Of a DNA stretch of 14,347 nucleotides, positions 14,309 through 14,347 are shown in pieces. The stretch covers positions 1 to 14,347 of the forward strand of contig CAMPET010000592.1 of the NCBI GenBank assembly GCA_946803715.1. Direction: 5' to 3'. The stretch's first letter is position 1; every line of letters begins with the position of its first letter. The translations under genes and the position numbers were made by a program. Under the pieces are notes generated by a model. It saw nothing but the letters and a program-made list of their open reading frames with translations, had not been told where the DNA came from and did not search any database. Origin of the DNA: Beroe ovata. Its lineage: Eukaryota > Ctenophora > Nuda > Beroida > Beroidae.

Positions 14309-14347
14309 GTGTCTGTATGTCTGTGTGTGTGTGTGTGTGTGTGTGTG
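14309..14347. repeat. GT microsatellite at window edge
   Basis: GTGTCTGTATGTCTG followed by pure (GT)n that runs off the window. Confidence 0.9.

Larger units (their letters stand above)
11390..14347. other. Region upstream of OSBP exon 1, no recognised gene
   Basis: No protein family was recognised on either strand. It holds a TGTACA cluster (11646-11750), the polypurine tract, the perfect hairpin at 12581-12641, a CA microsatellite and a small TGTACATTGTACA palindrome near 13339. A minus-strand open stretch near 13790-13900 (…LPYLRAHERRTKAVLATYES…) has coding-like codons but cannot be placed. The OSBP promoter should be near 11400-11650, but no core elements were identified. Confidence 0.5.

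Overview
The window reads as genomic DNA of an animal, probably an early-branching marine invertebrate such as a sponge. It is AT-rich, its genes are split by GT-AG introns, and it is full of CA/GT microsatellites and palindromic TGTACA repeats. The two recognisable genes are an oxysterol-binding protein (OSBP) and a two-pore-domain potassium (K2P) channel, both on the minus strand. The organism call is inference; the gene calls rest on splice-joined reading frames. There are three single N positions (4220, 7881, 12810).

OSBP runs right to left. The PH domain is encoded by three exons (11253-11389, 6825-6933, 6565-6661). A coiled-coil region follows in exons 2795-2911 and 2477-2645. Exon 416-609 carries an acidic FFAT motif that binds the ER protein VAP. 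A probable exon at 1-24 starts the basic segment in front of the lipid-binding ORD, which lies outside the window. Every located junction keeps frame, except that the link between 6565 and 2911 (about 50 residues in human OSBP) was not found.

OSBP intron 1 (6934-11252, 4.3 kb) holds the last three exons of a K2P channel on the same strand (9489-9572, 9265-9342, 8915-9042: second pore loop, last membrane helix, short cysteine-rich tail and stop). It also holds a long Ser/Thr-rich open exon (7116-7852) with an in-frame 18-bp minisatellite. The channel's first half was not found here. So either two same-strand genes are nested or interleaved, or a partial channel copy is present, or the assembly is wrong.

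The rest is intron or upstream DNA rich in structure. It includes a 907-bp non-autonomous hAT-type transposon with perfect 15-bp inverted ends and an 8-bp target duplication (3178-4084), and a GC-rich multi-hairpin foldback (7987-8150). It also has a perfect 23-bp-stem hairpin (12581-12641), a perfect 36-bp palindrome next to an OSBP splice donor (6493-6528), a 148-bp foldback (4387-4534), a dispersed TGTACA palindrome family, a 203-bp polypurine tract (12339-12541) and several minisatellites. No tRNA, rRNA or CRISPR was recognised.
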